DNA from: Oscillospiraceae bacterium
GTDB lineage: Bacteria > Bacillota > Clostridia > Oscillospirales > Oscillospiraceae
Assembly (NCBI GenBank): GCA_017448455.1
Contig: JAFSLL010000031.1
Coordinates: 1 to 50,863 of the forward strand
Direction of reading: 5' to 3'
DNA length: 50,863 bases
Shown here piece by piece: positions 50,250 to 50,863 of the stretch. The notes under the pieces were generated by a model. It was given only the letters and a program-made list of their open reading frames with translations, was not told the DNA's origin and ran no database searches. Numbering within the stretch: position 1 is the first letter of the stretch; each line of letters starts with the position of its first letter. The position numbers and the translations under genes are program-made.

Positions 50250-50312
50250 CGAAGACAGGGAGGAGAACCTCACACTCGATCTTTCCAGACGCATAGAGGA
50301 TAAAACAGGAAC

Positions 50313-50863
50313 ATGAGATTTGAAAACGTATATTTTATAAACGGCACGGCCTACGCCGGGAAATCCACGATGGTGAAGCTCCTGGCGCAGAAATTCGATG
50401 GGATCGTTTGTGAGGAGAACTACCACGACCGCCTGCTGCCGGGCCTGGACCCAGCGGAATTTCCCTGCCTGTGCTACACCCGGGATCTGGCCGACTGGCA
50501 TGACTTTATCCGCAGGACGCCAGAGCTATACGAGGCGTGGTACGACGGGGTCACGAAGGAATGCGAAACGCTGGAGCTGCGCATCCTGCCCGATTTGGCA
50601 AGTCAGGGAAAGCCGGTCTTCGTGGATACCAACATCCGTCCGGAAACGCTGAAAACCGTATCCGACCGCCAGCACGTACTGATTATGTTGGCGGACCCAC
50701 AAATCTCCGTCCGCAGGTTTTTTGAGAGACCGGATCGAGAAAAGCAGTTTTTGTATCGCCTCATCTTGAAAGAACCAGATCCGGAAAAGGCCATGGAAAA
50801 CTATCGGCGGGGTCTCATGCGGATCAACTCGCAGGAGCGTTATGACTGCTTCGCGCATGCGGG
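50313..50863 (+). CDS. P-loop kinase-like protein, 3' end missing (gene runs off the window)
   Basis: The first 183 codons of a nucleotide-binding protein. Walker A FINGTAYAGKSTMVKLL is at residues 8-24; the rest fits a small AAA_33/zeta-toxin-like or shikimate-kinase-like fold (VFVDTNIRPETL, VLIMLADPQISVRRFFERPD). Function is not identified. The ATG follows AACAGGAAC, 63 nt after the methyltransferase gene. A role as nucleoside or aminoglycoside-type kinase is possible but unsupported by specific residues. Confidence 0.75.
   Translation, partial: MRFENVYFINGTAYAGKSTMVKLLAQKFDGIVCEENYHDRLLPGLDPAEFPCLCYTRDLADWHDFIRRTPELYEAWYDGVTKECETLELRILPDLASQGKPVFVDTNIRPETLKTVSDRQHVLIMLADPQISVRRFFERPDREKQFLYRLILKEPDPEKAMENYRRGLMRINSQERYDCFAHA

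Overview
The window is a gene-dense chromosomal segment from a Gram-positive anaerobe of the Bacillota, most likely class Clostridia. GC content is moderately high, roughly 55-60% by eye. Support for the placement: a perfect CIRCE (HrcA) operator, an rpsF-ssb-rpsR operon, RecD2, YhaN/YhaO, YmdB, DUF554 and VanW proteins, a FeoA-FeoB fusion, lipoproteins with a lipobox, and many promoters with TTGNNN-N16 to N18-TATAAT boxes. No outer-membrane genes are seen. I cannot name a genus from sequence alone. Non-ATG starts are frequent (GTG, TTG and one probable CTG), so several starts were chosen from the Shine-Dalgarno (SD) site and promoter rather than the first ATG.

Layout. 1-6.2 kb: 3'-truncated recD2, a YczE-like membrane protein, a lipoprotein with a zinc-ribbon/TM2 protein, an esterase and a metallo-beta-lactamase-fold hydrolase. 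6.2-8 kb: the trans-translation cluster smpB-ppiB-ssrA (tmRNA), followed by a duplicated tmRNA 3' end that looks like an integration scar. 8-11 kb: two exported proteins, one LysM and one internally duplicated. 11-18 kb: an apparent operon htpG-hemW-vanW-metG-secreted protein. 18-23.3 kb: a DUF937 protein, mscS, ruvX, rpsF-ssb-rpsR, a VanY-type peptidase and tatD. 23.3-28.1 kb: hsp20 under CIRCE, then a polar amino-acid ABC importer linked to an M20 amidohydrolase. 28.3-31.8 kb: the operon alr-LOG-clc-acpS. 31.8-38.3 kb: a small double-glycine leader peptide, a heterodimeric ABC exporter and feoAB. 38.5-43 kb: pyrC-carB from a consensus promoter. 43-47.5 kb: the overlapping operon ymdB-yhaO-yhaN-DUF554. 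47.7-48.7 kb: a GMP synthetase of the ATP-pyrophosphatase type without its glutaminase domain. 48.7-50.9 kb: an accessory segment just past the guaA 3' end, holding a DUF4160/DUF2442-HTH pair, a methyltransferase and a P-loop protein cut by the window end.

How the genes work together. smpB and ssrA make the ribosome-rescue machine. alr and acpS form a common Gram-positive housekeeping pair for cell wall and lipid synthesis. The ABC importer probably feeds a peptide-like or acyl-amino-acid substrate to the M20 enzyme encoded in the same operon. pyrC and carB serve pyrimidine synthesis. YhaO/YhaN resemble an SbcD/SbcC-type nuclease pair.

Most novel-looking spots: the ssrA 3'-end duplication with a structured segment, the double-glycine peptide beside an exporter that lacks a peptidase domain, the accessory segment after guaA with a palindrome inside its promoter, the secreted duplicated protein, the two insertions in the importer ATPase, and the CTG start of ruvX.
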